DNA of 55,533 bases from positions 1 through 55,533 of IMG/VR virus record IMGVR_UViG_3300008448_000102. The stretch is one strand, 5' to 3'. A model generated the notes under the pieces. That model was given only the letters and a program-made list of their open reading frames with translations, did not search any database and was not told where the DNA came from. The position numbers were made by a program, and so were the translations under genes. Origin of the DNA: a virus. This document shows, piece after piece, positions 41,495-49,075 of the stretch; the stretch's first letter is position 1; the number at the start of each line of letters is the position of its first letter.

Positions 41495-41904
41495 GTGTAC
41501 CTGACGTACCTGATGTTGTCCTGCTTATCATAGTAGGCCATCATCTCGTCGTCGTTTACCGCCCCCTCTCTGTTTGGACGACCACCAAGCCTGACGCTCC
41601 CGTATATTTTCCTGATGTCGGCGTAAAATATGCCATCCTCACAGGCCCAAATTACGATTGGCTTCATCCGCTTGTCCATGAGTTTGACTAACTTTCTTAA
41701 AGCGAGCGGCAAAGGGAAGGCGTCCCTCATCGGGCGTATCCTTCCCTTTACCTCTGCGTAACCGATGACATTCCCGTCGTGGTCGAGAACCTTGTAATCG
41801 ACGTCGTTCTCGCTGAGTTTTACATATCTCAGGTTGAAGGTCTTTGAAAATAGTTCTATTGCCTTTAACTCACGGGCGAGGTCTGTCTCGGTTTCAAATC
41901 TCAT
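41491..41904 (-). CDS. PD-(D/E)XK-type nuclease (137 aa)
   Basis: 137 aa. The core DVDYKVLDHDGNVIGYAEVKGR gives Asp36, Glu51 and Lys53, the D...ExK triad of PD-(D/E)XK nucleases (quoted here in the usual beta-hairpin order). The upstream helix (ETDLARELKAIELFSKTF) and downstream PIVIWACEDGIFYADI strand fit the fold. It could be a Holliday-junction resolvase or a phage-DNA processing nuclease; no motif decides. It is the last gene of the leftward early operon. Its stop overlaps the giant gene's stop, and its start shares a base with the DnaA-like gene. Confidence 0.75.
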   Translation of the reverse strand: MRFETETDLARELKAIELFSKTFNLRYVKLSENDVDYKVLDHDGNVIGYAEVKGRIRPMRDAFPLPLALRKLVKLMDKRMKPIVIWACEDGIFYADIRKIYGSVRLGGRPNREGAVNDDEMMAYYDKQDNIRYVRYT

Positions 41905-42455
41905 TACTTGTTCAGGATTGCGTTCACTCGGCGGTACATCTCCTCCTCGTCGCCAACCCTTACTCGTTCGCTTAGGAGGTCTAATATGCGCTCAAACCGC
42001 TTATACTTTTTGAGCGACATGCGAAGATACTCCTTCTCTGATACAAGATTATCAACCATAACCGTCAGGTTTTCAACACGCTTGACCATCTGTGACTGCT
42101 TGGTCATTGGTACGATTGGCTCCCTGCCCCTAACAAATGCGTCCTTGCACTCCATGTACTTATTGAAAAGCGGTACGGATTGCTCGAGCCAATCGGACAC
42201 ATTCCTGTTGTAGTGTATGATTGTCGAGTGGTTCTTGTTTAGGTACTTACCGATAGTGGTTATACTATGGCCTCGGTCGGATAGTATCTTCGAGAACACC
42301 ATCCTCGCCTCAACAATGGATTGATACCTGCGCTTGTTCATTAGGTCTGTGTTGAACACCTTGTCAACAATCCTCCTTAGTTCCTCCCTTTCCTGTCTTG
42401 CTTTCTCTATCTCCTCGATAGACCTCTGATTTAATTCCATGTGATTTGAGTTCAT
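41904..42455 (-). CDS. DnaA domain IV-like DNA-binding protein 1 (183 aa)
   Basis: Residues about 48-88 read VEARMVFSKILSDRGHSITTI then GKYLNKNHSTIIHYNRNV, matching the helix-turn-helix of DnaA domain IV with NHSTIIH in place of the DnaA-box-reading DHTTVIH. There is no AAA+ ATPase part. The C-terminal half is coiled coil (MVKRVENLTVMVDNLVSEKEYL). It may mark the phage origin or regulate transcription by binding a DnaA-box-like site. Start set at 42455; another Met at 42440 and a longer reading to 42509 are possible. It overlaps the VRR nuclease gene by about 90 nt. Confidence 0.8.
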   Translation of the reverse strand: MNSNHMELNQRSIEEIEKARQEREELRRIVDKVFNTDLMNKRRYQSIVEARMVFSKILSDRGHSITTIGKYLNKNHSTIIHYNRNVSDWLEQSVPLFNKYMECKDAFVRGREPIVPMTKQSQMVKRVENLTVMVDNLVSEKEYLRMSLKKYKRFERILDLLSERVRVGDEEEMYRRVNAILNK

Positions 42456-42648
42456 TGATTCTGTATTGTTGAAGTTTTGATAGTTTTCCGTCGGGTCTCT
42501 TGACCTCAATAAATAATACGTCCGAGTGGGGCGGTATAGCGATAAGGTCGGGTATCCCGTTGCGGTTTGTCTTGACCAACTTTATCACATAGTATCCCTG
42601 AGCCTCGAGTTCCTTTATCTTCTTGGCTTGTATCTGCTGCTCTGTCAT
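42364..42648 (-). CDS. VRR-NUC domain nuclease (94 aa)
   Basis: A compact VRR_NUC (PD-(D/E)XK superfamily) protein: IQAKKIKELEAQGYYVIKLV helix and strand, then NRNGIPDLIAIPP with Asp34, VLFIEVKRPDGKLS with Glu48 and Lys50, and LQQYRINELKSHG with Gln60. The family includes phage Holliday-junction resolvases and nickases. Both ends overlap neighbours strongly: 143 nt with DUF3310 at the start and about 92 nt with the DnaA-like gene at the end. Confidence 0.85.
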   Translation of the reverse strand: MTEQQIQAKKIKELEAQGYYVIKLVKTNRNGIPDLIAIPPHSDVLFIEVKRPDGKLSKLQQYRINELKSHGIKSEVYRGDRESKTGKGGTKEDC

Positions 42649-42856
42649 GCTTTAGTTTCTCTATCTTTCGGTTGATATACCATGCTGCCTTCTCAAGGTC
42701 TTCGATTTGGTCGCCCTTCTTTCCGGCGCGTGATATATATTTGATGGCGTTACCGAGGCAGAAGTCCAAGTCCCAAGCCTCGATGACGTTTATGGTCTCA
42801 TAGGTGGGGTCTCCTGATTGGTAGTGGTCGGGGTGGTCTACTCTGTCTTTATTCAT
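42506..42856 (-). CDS. DUF3310 (SaV-like) protein
   Basis: 116 aa. VDHPDHYQSG, then INVIEAWDLDFCLGNAIKYI and SRAGKKGDQIEDLEKAAWYI are the DUF3310 signature found in nucleotide-metabolism and replication regions of many phages; biochemical role not settled. The domain ends near residue 72. The remaining ~44 residues (low order, Arg/Gly/Asp-rich) come from the DNA that also encodes the start of the VRR nuclease, so the tail may be a by-product of overprinting. Its start overlaps the zincin-like gene by 8 nt. Confidence 0.85.
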   Translation of the reverse strand: MNKDRVDHPDHYQSGDPTYETINVIEAWDLDFCLGNAIKYISRAGKKGDQIEDLEKAAWYINRKIEKLKHDRAADTSQEDKGTRGSGILCDKVGQDKPQRDTRPYRYTAPLGRIIY

Positions 42857-43307
42857 ACCTGATTTCCTTCTTTGATTTTTCTTTGCTGTTGTGTTCCTCG
42901 ACCTTCTTTATGAAGGCTTCCAATTTTTCTTCCATCTTACCCGAGAATACCTTGAACTTGGGGGTTTGGATGAACTTATAGAACTCCTCGTGTAGGTAGC
43001 CATTAAGCCAAGCCATTGTCTCCTCGTCCTCGATGTCCCTGTCGTTACATATCCTGTGCGTTACGTGGTATATCTCGTGGCCGATTAGATTGTTGGTCAT
43101 AAACCTGTAATCCAACACCATCACATACAGCGTCGAGTTCACCGTGACAGTGTACCCCTCCGCAGGGTCGTCGTCCTTCGGCTTGTCGCCGCCATACTTT
43201 TTATGGAGGAGCGACTCGACCTTGTAGATGTTGTCGGACACGATGTATATCACATCGCAACTGAACGTATTGACGTTAATCTTCTTTTGGATTTTTATGA
43301 AGGCCAT
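42849..43307 (-). CDS. Zincin-like (HEXXH) protein
   Basis: 152 aa. NNLIGHEIYHVTHRIC gives His77-Glu78-x-x-His81. EDEETMAWLNGYLHEEF about 20 residues on supplies Glu95/Glu96 as a third-ligand candidate, the layout of small gluzincin-type metallopeptidases in phages. The N-terminal half is beta-rich (DVIYIVSDNIYKV; YTVTVNSTLYVMVLDY), the end a Lys/Glu helix. The substrate is unknown; early expression suggests a host target, or it may be non-enzymatic. It overlaps the helicase gene by 32 nt. Confidence 0.7.
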   Translation of the reverse strand: MAFIKIQKKINVNTFSCDVIYIVSDNIYKVESLLHKKYGGDKPKDDDPAEGYTVTVNSTLYVMVLDYRFMTNNLIGHEIYHVTHRICNDRDIEDEETMAWLNGYLHEEFYKFIQTPKFKVFSGKMEEKLEAFIKKVEEHNSKEKSKKEIRYE

Positions 43308-44745
43308 CTTTGAAGTGTGCTACGGTGTAGTCTTTCTTTTTGGTTACGGCTTTGTAGATGTCTCGCTCAATGCCACCCTTTGAGAACACCCAATACACAT
43401 TGTTGTGCGTCCTATCTCGTGTGGTCATCCTGTCCCTACTCTGCCAATAACTCGTTGCACTGAAGTCAATGTTGTAGTAAACCAAGCAGTCGGCCTGACG
43501 CAAGGATATACCCTCGCGCCCCGAAACTATCTGCAAGGCGATGTGCTTATCGGTGTCCTCGAAGACACTGAGTTCGGTGGTCAACTCGTCGCCGAACACC
43601 TGCTCGAGTGCGTTCAGTTCCTCCTTGAACTTATAGAAGATGCCAATCTTCTTGCCATTGAAGTGTTCCCGTATGAACTCGGCCTTGCTTGTGTCGAGTA
43701 CCATCGAGTTGCCGCTCTCGAACTTGATTGTCCCCGAGCATAACTGATGTACCTTCATCATTAACTTGACGGGTGTGTCAGCCAAGATGGTCTCCTCCTT
43801 ACCCTCAACCACCAAGTCCCTCTTCAGTTTCTCGATGAGTGCGTAGGTTGTAGGCTTTAGTTCCACATCCAATACATGCTCGTCAATCTTGACGTTGAAC
43901 CCCGCCTGACTCTGCGTGTAGTTGATGGTGTATGGCCGCATTACCTCGAGGATTGAATCGCTACCGCCCGAGTAGTCCCGAATCATCAGCCCGTTTATCT
44001 TCTTGTCACGAACCTTCACATACTTGTGACAGAACTTATAGAAGTTGCTGAACTCACGGAATGGATTGTTTGGTATGCCGTACACCTGATGATACATCTG
44101 AGAGTACGACTCGGGCGTTGGTGTCCCCGACATGAGTACGACAAGGGGGTTGCTCTTCTTGATAATCTCCCTCACCGCCACGGCCCTGCCGCTCGGCTTA
44201 GGGAAGGCACCCATGCTGTGTGCCTCGTCTACCACCACCATGTCCCAACGAATAGACTCGTCGATGGTGTGTAGGCTCTCGTAGTTTATGACATGAAGAT
44301 GTAGGTCGGGTCTAAGTGTTGCGTAGTCCGCCTCGATTGAGCCGATGGCCTTCTTCTTTGTGATAAACAGGACACTCTTCATGTTCAGTTCCTGCGCTAT
44401 GCCGAGGCTCGTCAGCGTCTTGCCCGTCCTCACCTCCATTGCGAGGTACAGGAAGCCGTGCTGCCGAAGGATGTCAGACCCACGCATGATGATGTCGTGT
44501 TGATAGTCACGGAATGAGAAGCCGTTCTCCTGCTCATGCAGCATCTTGTAATACTCACAAGACTTGAGAATGCGCTCCTCTACCTCCTCATCTCCTCTAT
44601 ACTTTCTTGCCGCCTGTGATGTAGCCGACTTGCCCCGACCCACCTTCACATCCTTGGTTTGGCTTATGACCTTGTATAGTGACTCGCACCGCTTCCACAT
44701 CTCGAGGTTTGAATATGCAGGTATTCGTTCCAATATGTCCGTCAT
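43276..44745 (-). CDS. SF2 (SNF2/DEAD-like) helicase
   Basis: 489 aa. Motifs in order: FRDYQ at 78-82, MEVRTGKTL (Walker A, Lys109), VVDEAH (DEAH at 173-176), LMSGTP (206-209) and, in the second RecA domain, GREGISLRQADCLVYYN plus YWQSRDRMTTRDRT (motifs V and VI). This resembles SNF2-type helicases common in Bacteroidota phages. It may unwind or remodel DNA at replication or recombination sites. The start overlaps the zinc-ribbon gene by 4 nt. Palindrome copy 5 lies at codons 393-398. Confidence 0.9.
   Translation of the reverse strand: MTDILERIPAYSNLEMWKRCESLYKVISQTKDVKVGRGKSATSQAARKYRGDEEVEERILKSCEYYKMLHEQENGFSFRDYQHDIIMRGSDILRQHGFLYLAMEVRTGKTLTSLGIAQELNMKSVLFITKKKAIGSIEADYATLRPDLHLHVINYESLHTIDESIRWDMVVVDEAHSMGAFPKPSGRAVAVREIIKKSNPLVVLMSGTPTPESYSQMYHQVYGIPNNPFREFSNFYKFCHKYVKVRDKKINGLMIRDYSGGSDSILEVMRPYTINYTQSQAGFNVKIDEHVLDVELKPTTYALIEKLKRDLVVEGKEETILADTPVKLMMKVHQLCSGTIKFESGNSMVLDTSKAEFIREHFNGKKIGIFYKFKEELNALEQVFGDELTTELSVFEDTDKHIALQIVSGREGISLRQADCLVYYNIDFSATSYWQSRDRMTTRDRTHNNVYWVFSKGGIERDIYKAVTKKKDYTVAHFKDGLHKNPKED
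43553..43568. repeat. Palindrome GTGTCYTYRARGACAC, copy 5
   Basis: Reads GTGTCCTCGAAGACAC on the plus strand; GT|GTC|TTC|GAG|GAC|AC in the sense frame of the leftward helicase (S-V-F-E-D-T). Confidence 0.85.
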
Positions 44746-45074
44746 CTTGCTATCCTCCTTCCGCAGTCACCGCATCTCATCTTGCGTGAATACTCTGTAA
44801 TCACGGGGTAGTAGCATTCGCACTCCTCCTCCTTGGGTGTGCCGTCCTCATTGTAGTTCTCGTCGAATATCTGCTTGAGTTCGGCGCAATGCTCGAACAT
44901 CTCGCAATCTTGGAAGTACATAATCATCATCTCCAAGGCGTTCGGGCTGAGTTCGTTTGGGTCATGGGCAAAGTATCCAATGCCCGCATTCAGCACGTCG
45001 TCGAATGTGGCCTTGCCCGTGAGGACATTGAATGAGTTAATCATTCCTATGTGAATCGTTTGGTGGCTGTCCAT
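44742..45074 (-). CDS. Small zinc-ribbon-like protein (110 aa)
   Basis: 110 aa, acidic, helical N-terminal two thirds (LEMMIMYFQDCEMFEHCAELK). The end reads ECECYYPVI, then MRCGDCGRRIAR, so two Cys pairs could bind one zinc. Not recognised beyond that. It overlaps the primase end by 38 nt and the helicase start by 4 nt. A -7 box lies upstream at 45100-45107 inside the primase gene. A small partner of the helicase is possible by position. Confidence 0.7.
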   Translation of the reverse strand: MDSHQTIHIGMINSFNVLTGKATFDDVLNAGIGYFAHDPNELSPNALEMMIMYFQDCEMFEHCAELKQIFDENYNEDGTPKEEECECYYPVITEYSRKMRCGDCGRRIAR

Positions 45075-47517
45075 CTGTGTCGTATGTTAGTGTGGTTTGC
45101 AAATCTACCTCAGGTTTCTTTTTGATTATCATCCACCTTCCGCTCATGTCCCTGCCCTCCTCGGGAATTGTTCCCTCCTTGAACATGGCGTATGAGACAA
45201 GCCATCGGTAGAACTTAGTTCGGCTTATGGTCATCCTCGACTTTGGCCCGTAGTCGGGGTACTCGTTTATGAAGTCGTAGTACAAGTCGTTCTTGTTAAT
45301 GCGAACGCCCGTCTGTATTGGCGAAGTTCTGCCCTCGCTCCTGTCCAACAGGCCGCACCACTCGATGAAGTCGTGGCAGGTCTCGGCACTAAGTTGGCGA
45401 ACCTTGAGGTTAACGAACTTGCTCTTGACCAACCCCGTGTTGAGGTATCCCTGAAGGTTTCCGACCATGTAGTTGTCGAACTCGCACCAATCGTCATCCG
45501 ACCAATCTCCGAACATCAACTTGCCGAAGTCATCCAATGGGGTGAACGCCTTTGAATAATACTGATGCAGTTCGAGTTCCCACTTGCGTCGGGCGAACGA
45601 GTTGCCCGAGCCCTTGATGGCGTAGTTGGTTGTGATGGCAATCTTGGGAGACTTACTGAATGGAATCTTGATGGCGTCCTTGTTCTTCTTCTCGAGTGTC
45701 AGACCCTCGGTGACCACCGAGAACAGACGCTCGAAGTCGAAGTATTTCTTGACGTCATCGAAGCACAAGATTTGGGTGTCCGCTGACACCAACTGATATG
45801 CGAACGACCGCTCGAAGGTGAAGGACTTTCCGTCGATGACCACGAGTTTCTTCATGTTCGACAGGGCGTTCATAAACAAACCCTTGCCCGTGCCTCCCTC
45901 GGGGTTGTCGCTGATAACCTCGTCGTTGAGGATGATGGCCGGACAGAAGGAGAGGTTCTTGTAGCCGTGCAAAAGGAAACCGATTGTACTCTCCATGGAC
46001 TTGACCCTGCTGTCGTCGTCGAAGCAAATGTTTCGGATGAACCTGCGGTAGTCGCACCTGTCGGTAACGCGGCACTTGTGGAAGTTGCGGTCGATGACGT
46101 GGTCTTTCCAAACGTAGCCCCCCAAGTCGAGGTAGTCGATTGGTATTACATCATTCTTGGTAATCTTCACGGCACAGTTCCTGTAATAAAGGTAGGCCGA
46201 CTCCTTGGTATCCTCGATAAAGTAGATGTCGATTGTTGACAGCATGGACAGGAACTCCTCCTTAAAAAATCGGGTGTTGTCAGCGAAGTAATTATACACG
46301 GACATGTCATCCAATTCCAACAGGTGGTTCAGCACGAAGTCCTTAATCTCCTTCTCGCTTGCGTGGTCGATGAGGTTGTTGGTCACCTTAACGAATACGT
46401 AGTTCTTGCTACCCTCGGGGCAATACTTGTAGAACCCCGAATCCTCAAGGAACTGCTTGAACAGGATGTGTTCTATTCTGATTGCACCCTTCTCGTTCTT
46501 CGTCCAAAATGTCTGCTTGCTATTCTCGTCCTCAATGCGTGTCATCACGGCGTCGATGGTGTCCTCGTCCAACATCGACTCCTGAAGTTGGAGGCGTATC
46601 TCTTTCTTGGATACGCCCCGTAGCAACTTGGATTTGATTTGGCTGATGCGCTCCTCGTCCTCGTAATACTTTGTTCCGAAGTTCGCCGTGTTGGAGTAGG
46701 CCGAGTTGATGGTGGTGGTTATCTCCCGTGCGGTGAAGTCCTCGGTGATGTATTGGTTCAGCACGTAGGATGCGAGCCCTCGGTTTACACCGAAGTCGTT
46801 GAACGCCATCGCAAGGATGTAGCAGTTCTGATTGCGCTGCCCCTCCGTCATGGGGTACTTTTTTGTCCACCACTTTACGAGTATGTCCACAATCTTATTC
46901 TCGTCAGTTATAGGGATGGTTGGCCTGTCCCTGACCTTTGACACCTCCGTGTACTCAGGCTCCGCTATAACGTCCCAAATGGAGGAATTTGGGTTAATGT
47001 AAAGCAGGGGGTCATAGGACTCGTAGCAGACCCTGCTTAGGTTCTTGCTTGTCTTGTCGAAGTACGGGCTGTTGAAGTGCTTCTCGAGGCTGTTGAAGTA
47101 GTTGACGTGGTTTGATGGGTCGGGCGGTATGCGAACCAATACCTTCAGGCCGTTGCCTGATGGTGAGATGAACACGCTGTACACGTACTTGCTCTTGGAC
47201 AGTGTCTCCTTCTCCTGAAGTAGTTCCTTTTGGTTTACGTACCCGTCGAAGTCGAGGCAGATGATGCCCGAGTGTTCGACGATGGAGTCGTCAGACCGCT
47301 TGTTGAACTTGCCGCTGAAGCAGATGGCGGGCAGTTGCTTCTTCAGTTCGTTGCGCTCCTGCTTTCGCTTCTCTAATCGTATCTTCTTGACCAAGTCCTT
47401 GGTTGCGCCGTCCTTGATGCGCCCAAGTATCAAATTGAGGTCACGATAGAATGGGGTGTCGGTGTCCTTGATGGTCTTGAATATGGTCACCAAACTACTA
47501 TATGTCGCTGATGTCAT
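45037..47517 (-). CDS. VirE_N/PrimPol-type primase fused to SF3 helicase (826 aa)
   Basis: Replicative primase-helicase. Residues about 55-200 form the BT4734/VirE_N primase-polymerase-like domain, with IICLDFDGY (88-91 LDFD) and VFISPSGNGLKVLVRI (SPSGNGLK at 118-125). Residues about 215-290 look like the linked helical domain. The C-terminal helicase has NPEGGTGKGLF (Walker A about 540-546) and ILCFDDV (Walker B about 585-591), plus KIAITTNYAIKGSG as the SF3 motif C region (TTN). This architecture is typical of Bacteroidota mobile elements and phages. It follows the second copy of the iteron-like element, making that gap a candidate origin. Confidence 0.88.
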   Translation of the reverse strand: MTSATYSSLVTIFKTIKDTDTPFYRDLNLILGRIKDGATKDLVKKIRLEKRKQERNELKKQLPAICFSGKFNKRSDDSIVEHSGIICLDFDGYVNQKELLQEKETLSKSKYVYSVFISPSGNGLKVLVRIPPDPSNHVNYFNSLEKHFNSPYFDKTSKNLSRVCYESYDPLLYINPNSSIWDVIAEPEYTEVSKVRDRPTIPITDENKIVDILVKWWTKKYPMTEGQRNQNCYILAMAFNDFGVNRGLASYVLNQYITEDFTAREITTTINSAYSNTANFGTKYYEDEERISQIKSKLLRGVSKKEIRLQLQESMLDEDTIDAVMTRIEDENSKQTFWTKNEKGAIRIEHILFKQFLEDSGFYKYCPEGSKNYVFVKVTNNLIDHASEKEIKDFVLNHLLELDDMSVYNYFADNTRFFKEEFLSMLSTIDIYFIEDTKESAYLYYRNCAVKITKNDVIPIDYLDLGGYVWKDHVIDRNFHKCRVTDRCDYRRFIRNICFDDDSRVKSMESTIGFLLHGYKNLSFCPAIILNDEVISDNPEGGTGKGLFMNALSNMKKLVVIDGKSFTFERSFAYQLVSADTQILCFDDVKKYFDFERLFSVVTEGLTLEKKNKDAIKIPFSKSPKIAITTNYAIKGSGNSFARRKWELELHQYYSKAFTPLDDFGKLMFGDWSDDDWCEFDNYMVGNLQGYLNTGLVKSKFVNLKVRQLSAETCHDFIEWCGLLDRSEGRTSPIQTGVRINKNDLYYDFINEYPDYGPKSRMTISRTKFYRWLVSYAMFKEGTIPEEGRDMSGRWMIIKKKPEVDLQTTLTYDTDGQPPNDSHRND
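45100..45107 (-). promoter_or_regulatory. -7 box inside the primase 3' end
   Basis: On the minus strand TAGATTTG (consensus TAnnTTTG), 25 nt before the ATG at 45074. It would let the zinc-ribbon and helicase genes be transcribed apart from the primase. No firm -33 box. Confidence 0.4.
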
Positions 47518-47660
47518 TCGTATGTCGATTTAATGTTGATTTAATTGAGTTAACTGATTGATTAGTAATACTTATGTCGATTATGTCAATTATTCTTTCT
47601 AAATATAAATAAAAAAAAATAATAATAAAGAGAGTATATATAGAGAAGTAGGGGGTTCTG
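47501..47660. repeat. Iteron-like non-coding element, copy 2
   Basis: TATGTCG at 47501 (in the first primase codons), TATGTCGATT at 47521-47530, and the core TATGTCGATTATGTCAATT at 47573-47591, identical to 444-462. Then CTTTCTAA, an A/T run, AATAAAGAGAG and a TATATAGAGA stretch follow in the same order and orientation as copy 1, with an inverted GACATA at 47674-47679. It fills the gap between the primase start and the SSB-like terminator. Likely the primase promoter/operator and possibly an origin. Confidence 0.6.
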
Positions 47661-47689
47661 AATTGACTTTTCTGACATAGGTAGGGGCG

Positions 47690-47714
47690 AAAAAAAGTGG
47701 GGGCGAACCCCCAC
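47690..47714 (-). terminator. Rho-independent terminator after the SSB-like gene
   Basis: On the minus strand: stem GTGGGGG / CCCCCAC with a TTCG loop, followed by seven T (A tract at 47690-47696 on the plus strand). It ends the SSB-like transcript just before the primase promoter region. Confidence 0.9.
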
Positions 47715-47738
47715 TCTTCTCGTGCAATAGCCTCAGAA

Positions 47739-48026
47739 TTAGAACGGTAGTTCTTCCTTTGGTGTAGCGGACGCCTTCGGAGCCTTGGCCTTGGTTGTGG
47801 CCGGAGCATCCTGCTTACCCTTGGGTTCGTAGGTGTCCAACTCCATGTAGGGGTTACCGCTTCGGCCATACTTGGCGTTGAGGTTCACCCAACCATTCTT
47901 CTCATGCTTACGCATGAAGGCGATGGCGTCGTCTACCTTGATACTTACTCTCCCGATTACGAAGTCGGGTGCGTTCTCCTGTCGCTTGAAGGAGAAGCCG
48001 TCTGCGAAGATTTTTTCTTCTGACAT
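47739..48026 (-). CDS. SSB-like small protein (95 aa)
   Basis: 95 aa from the ATG at 48026 (leader AACCACAATCCAATG). The core FVIGRVSIKVDDAIAFMRKH, then GWVNLNAKYGRSGNPYMEL, is a familiar early phage protein. A Pro/Ala/Lys-rich linker leads to an ELPF end, like the acidic tip that single-strand binding proteins use to recruit partners. It lies just upstream of the primase and has its own strong terminator. Single-stranded DNA binding is an inference from the tail and neighbours; there is no clear OB-fold signature. Confidence 0.6.
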   Translation of the reverse strand: MSEEKIFADGFSFKRQENAPDFVIGRVSIKVDDAIAFMRKHEKNGWVNLNAKYGRSGNPYMELDTYEPKGKQDAPATTKAKAPKASATPKEELPF

Positions 48027-48063
48027 TGGATTGTGGTTTTTAGTTTGACGCAGTCTGTTTGAA

Positions 48064-48100
48064 CCCACACCGAATCCCTGCGCCTGAACTCATGTGTGGG
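48064..48100 (-). other. Leader hairpin before the SSB-like gene
   Basis: CCCACAC (48064-48070) and GTGTGGG (48094-48100) are exact inverted repeats enclosing 23 bases in the 99-base gap between the 48126-48602 gene and the SSB-like gene. No T tract follows on the minus strand. It may be an RNA leader structure; the rest of the gap holds palindrome copy 6. Confidence 0.4.
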
Positions 48101-48110
48101 TATGTTGTTG

Positions 48111-48126
48111 GTGTCTTCGAGGACAC
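48111..48126. repeat. Palindrome GTGTCYTYRARGACAC, copy 6
   Basis: GTGTCTTCGAGGACAC. On the minus strand it begins with the G of the TAG stop codon of the gene at 48126-48602, so it is the first sequence of that gene's 3' end. Confidence 0.85.
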
Positions 48127-48602
48127 TACTCGAGTGTGATGTGCATGTCAACGGGGGCGGGGCAGTTGCCTCCGAAGTATGGCTTGAGGTTGTACCCCCA
48201 AGATGGGGCTGTGCCTAACCACGGCGTTTGGTATGTTACCGAGCCCGCCTTGAACGTGAGCATGTTGTCCGTGCTGAGGTATACAGACACGTCGATTGGA
48301 GTCTCGGGGTCTGCCCATGCGAAGCCTACGATTCGCCTAACTCCCTTCTCGTAGAGGTAGACCATGAGCCTGATGCGCCCATCGCGTATCCTCCAACCAA
48401 CTCGAATGCTGTTGGTGTGGTGCATACCATACGACCAACCGAACAACTTGTTGGTGTCCGTGTCGCATGACGAGATGCCCGGCAGAACCATACACGAATC
48501 ATCGAACGTGACCCTGTACCCCATCGACCTCCTTCCTGTATGGAACTGACCGATGCTGAAGCCCGATGAGTAGTGGCTACCCTTCTTGATTAGTACATCC
48601 AT
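48126..48602 (-). CDS. Beta-rich protein with HHTNSIRVGWR motif (158 aa)
   Basis: 158 aa, all beta by pattern. Starts MDVLIKKGSHYSSGF; then CDTDTNKLFGWSYGMHHTNS, IRVGWRIRDGRIRLMVYLYEKG and TPWLGTAPSWGY. This 'KKGSHYSSG ... NKLFGFS.G.HH.NS.R.GW' layout occurs in uncharacterised Bacteroidota and phage proteins, from memory only. No catalytic site is obvious, though the His pair and Cys could bind a metal. It overlaps the next upstream gene by 26 nt. Confidence 0.7.
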   Translation of the reverse strand: MDVLIKKGSHYSSGFSIGQFHTGRRSMGYRVTFDDSCMVLPGISSCDTDTNKLFGWSYGMHHTNSIRVGWRIRDGRIRLMVYLYEKGVRRIVGFAWADPETPIDVSVYLSTDNMLTFKAGSVTYQTPWLGTAPSWGYNLKPYFGGNCPAPVDMHITLE

Positions 48603-48801
48603 AGTATTTGTTTTTGTAGTAATACTCGCCCTCTTGGTAGAGGCTATGGAACAACTCGTCCGATAGTTCCCCTGCGTGTCCTACGTATGCGAGGACTACC
48701 TGAACACGCTCCCGTCCGAGGTAGCGTATCTTGAGGTCTGCCGAAACGGATATGCCCCTGTCCTCCAACTCAGAGATGAAGTCGGTAAGTGCCGTGTTCA
48801 T
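48577..48801 (-). CDS. Small hypothetical protein (74 aa)
   Basis: 74 aa. ALTDFISELEDRGISVSADLK, then VQVVLAYVGHAGELSD and a Tyr-rich end (GEYYYKNKYYG). Alpha-beta mix, soluble. Not recognised. It overlaps its neighbours at both ends (26 nt and 1 nt), so it is part of the same leftward operon. Confidence 0.65.
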   Translation of the reverse strand: MNTALTDFISELEDRGISVSADLKIRYLGRERVQVVLAYVGHAGELSDELFHSLYQEGEYYYKNKYYGCTNQEG

Positions 48802-49061
48802 CAGTCGAAGTCCTCTATTTTCTCCTGAGCCAAGATGCTAAGGAGGAGAATCTCGTATGGTGTCAGGATGCCATCAGAGTTTGAGTATGCGTTGTCGAGC
48901 ATGGCCTGAATGCTGATGTCCCACGGCAACTTGTCGAGCCCGTCGGTGTCGATAAGGCTGTGCTTTACGAAATGGTCTGTCAGTTCAAATGTCCCCTTGT
49001 CGGTTTGGATTACGTACCCGTTCTCAATTGATGGGTGCTTGTGAAGTGTTGCTTGTGCCAT
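48801..49061 (-). CDS. Small acidic hypothetical protein (86 aa)
   Basis: 86 aa. The N-terminal half is a beta hairpin pattern (GYVIQTDKGTFELTDHFVK), the second half helical (DISIQAMLDNAYSNSDG; PYEILLLSILAQEKIEDFD). Acidic. Leader CACACACCAAACCAATGG. Not recognised. It lies 14 nt downstream of the exonuclease gene. Confidence 0.65.
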   Translation of the reverse strand: MAQATLHKHPSIENGYVIQTDKGTFELTDHFVKHSLIDTDGLDKLPWDISIQAMLDNAYSNSDGILTPYEILLLSILAQEKIEDFD

Positions 49062-49075
49062 TGGTTTGGTGTGTG

